Assembly: GCF_031457955.1 (NCBI RefSeq) | Contig: NZ_JAVDXN010000003.1 | Location: 372,001-436,000 of the forward strand | Reading direction: 5' to 3' | Origin: Mixta sp031457955 | GTDB taxonomy: Bacteria > Pseudomonadota > Gammaproteobacteria > Enterobacterales > Enterobacteriaceae | Length of the DNA stretch: 64,000 nucleotides | Part shown: positions 63,355-64,000 of the stretch, one piece after another | Position numbering within the stretch: position 1 is the stretch's first letter | Layout of the letters: every line of letters starts with the position of its first letter | Position numbers and translations under genes: made by a program | Notes under the pieces: model-generated | Databases searched by the model: none | Told to the model about the DNA's origin: nothing | What the model saw: the letters and a program-made list of their open reading frames with translations, nothing else

Positions 63355-63707
63355 ATGATAAATCCTTTTAATGATATGACTATTTACGCGCGATGCTTAA
63401 TAAATCCGCCGAAACTGAGTTAATTAAAAAAACAGTTCGGCTGACGTAAAGATATTTCACCCTCAGAGAATTATCTAATTAATTTTTTTATTTGTTATCG
63501 CCAGAAATAACGCAGCGCCGGGTCTGCACGGCAACGAGCCGCAGCCCGTTATCTCTTCTTGTTAGCGCCCTGCCGGGATCCCTCTCCGCGTACAATCTCC
63601 CCGCGCGCCGAACAGGCAAATTCTGGCTGAGTTATGGTAAAGTGCCTTTTCTTCCGGCATCGATGCCCGGAAGGGGAATTTTCTGTCACGCATAAAGAAT
63701 CCAGACC
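63355..63707. other. Leader and promoter region of holC
   Basis: The left half is AT-rich and must promote the minus-strand orphan gene. A TATGGTAAAGT sequence at about 63634 could be a -10 region for holC. A hairpin CTTCCGG/CCGGAAG at 63651-63673 lies in its leader. No gene is credible here. Confidence 0.4.
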
Positions 63708-64000
63708 ATGAAAAACGCAACGTTCTATCTTCTGGAGCAGGTTCCGGGCCAAGACGCCGCAGCGGATGGTCTGAGTGCCGTTGAGCGGCTAACCTGCGAC
63801 CTTGCTGCCGCACACTGGCGTAAAGGCCAGCGAATTTTGATCGCCTGTGAAGATGAGCAGCAGGCGATTCGCCTGGATGAAGCGCTGTGGCAACGTCCGG
63901 CTAACGCCTTCGTTCCGCATAATCTGGCTGGCGAAGGGCCAAAGTATGGCGCGCCGGTAGAGCTGGCCTGGCCACAGCGACGGGGCAATGCGCCGCGCGA
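63708..64000 (+). CDS. holC: DNA polymerase III chi subunit HolC (partial)
   Basis: The first 97 codons are present; the gene continues past the window. It begins KNATFYLLEQ, then DGLSAVERLTCDLAAAHW and RILIACEDEQQAIRLDEALW, as in E. coli HolC, which links the clamp loader to SSB. GenE order pepA-holC is conserved except for the inserted gene at 62653-63354. Confidence 0.95.
   Translation, partial: MKNATFYLLEQVPGQDAAADGLSAVERLTCDLAAAHWRKGQRILIACEDEQQAIRLDEALWQRPANAFVPHNLAGEGPKYGAPVELAWPQRRGNAPR

Overview
The window reads as the chromosome of an Enterobacterales member of the Erwiniaceae, most like Pantoea or Mixta. It carries a complete Pantoea-type zeaxanthin diglucoside cluster, E. coli-like core genes (ytfJ, yjiN, lptF, lptG, pepA, holC) and a leuX-type tRNA-Leu. 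Species assignment is inference from gene content; no search was run.

Layout, left to right. 1-1840 holds most of a subtilisin-type autotransporter protease (minus strand, cut by the window edge). 2239-6870 is an asc (aryl-beta-glucoside) operon, ascFB, boxed between two GC-rich arms in inverted orientation; each arm is built of tandem repeats and roughly 100-bp palindromic units. The right arm separates ascF from its regulator ascG. 8070-15360 is the carotenoid cluster: crtE-fni-crtX-crtY-crtI-crtB overlap start-to-stop on the minus strand, with crtZ convergent. Then come ytfJ, a coupled HNH endonuclease/methyltransferase pair, and a hipBA toxin-antitoxin operon with three evenly spaced operators. 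A ParB-like gene diverges from hipBA.

21500-38620 is a B12-independent 1,2-propanediol-utilisation microcompartment locus of glycyl-radical type: alcohol dehydrogenase, PduL, flavoprotein, vertex protein, heme-binding-like protein, acyl kinase, shell proteins, CoA-acylating aldehyde dehydrogenase, glycyl radical dehydratase, activase and facilitator. On the opposite strand it has an extra shell protein with a repetitive tail, a divergent S-adenosylmethionine synthetase, an AraC-type response regulator and a PocR-domain histidine kinase. The pathway would be propanediol to propionaldehyde, then propanol plus propionyl-CoA, propionyl phosphate and propionate with ATP. The dehydratase gene carries an in-frame TAG at codon 308, so the pathway may be broken at its first step.

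38700-48433 is an accessory block: an orphan Hcp cluster with one internally deleted hcp, a complete type IB hsdRMS system, and a nuclease with a PUA-like C-terminus, ending at tRNA-Leu(CAA). 48672-57998 holds a DUF2501 protein, a chaperone-usher fimbrial operon with a membrane-tethered winged-helix regulator, yjiN, and two DUF2382 stress proteins. 58619-64000 is core: lptG-lptF, pepA, an unrecognised AT-rich gene, and the start of holC.
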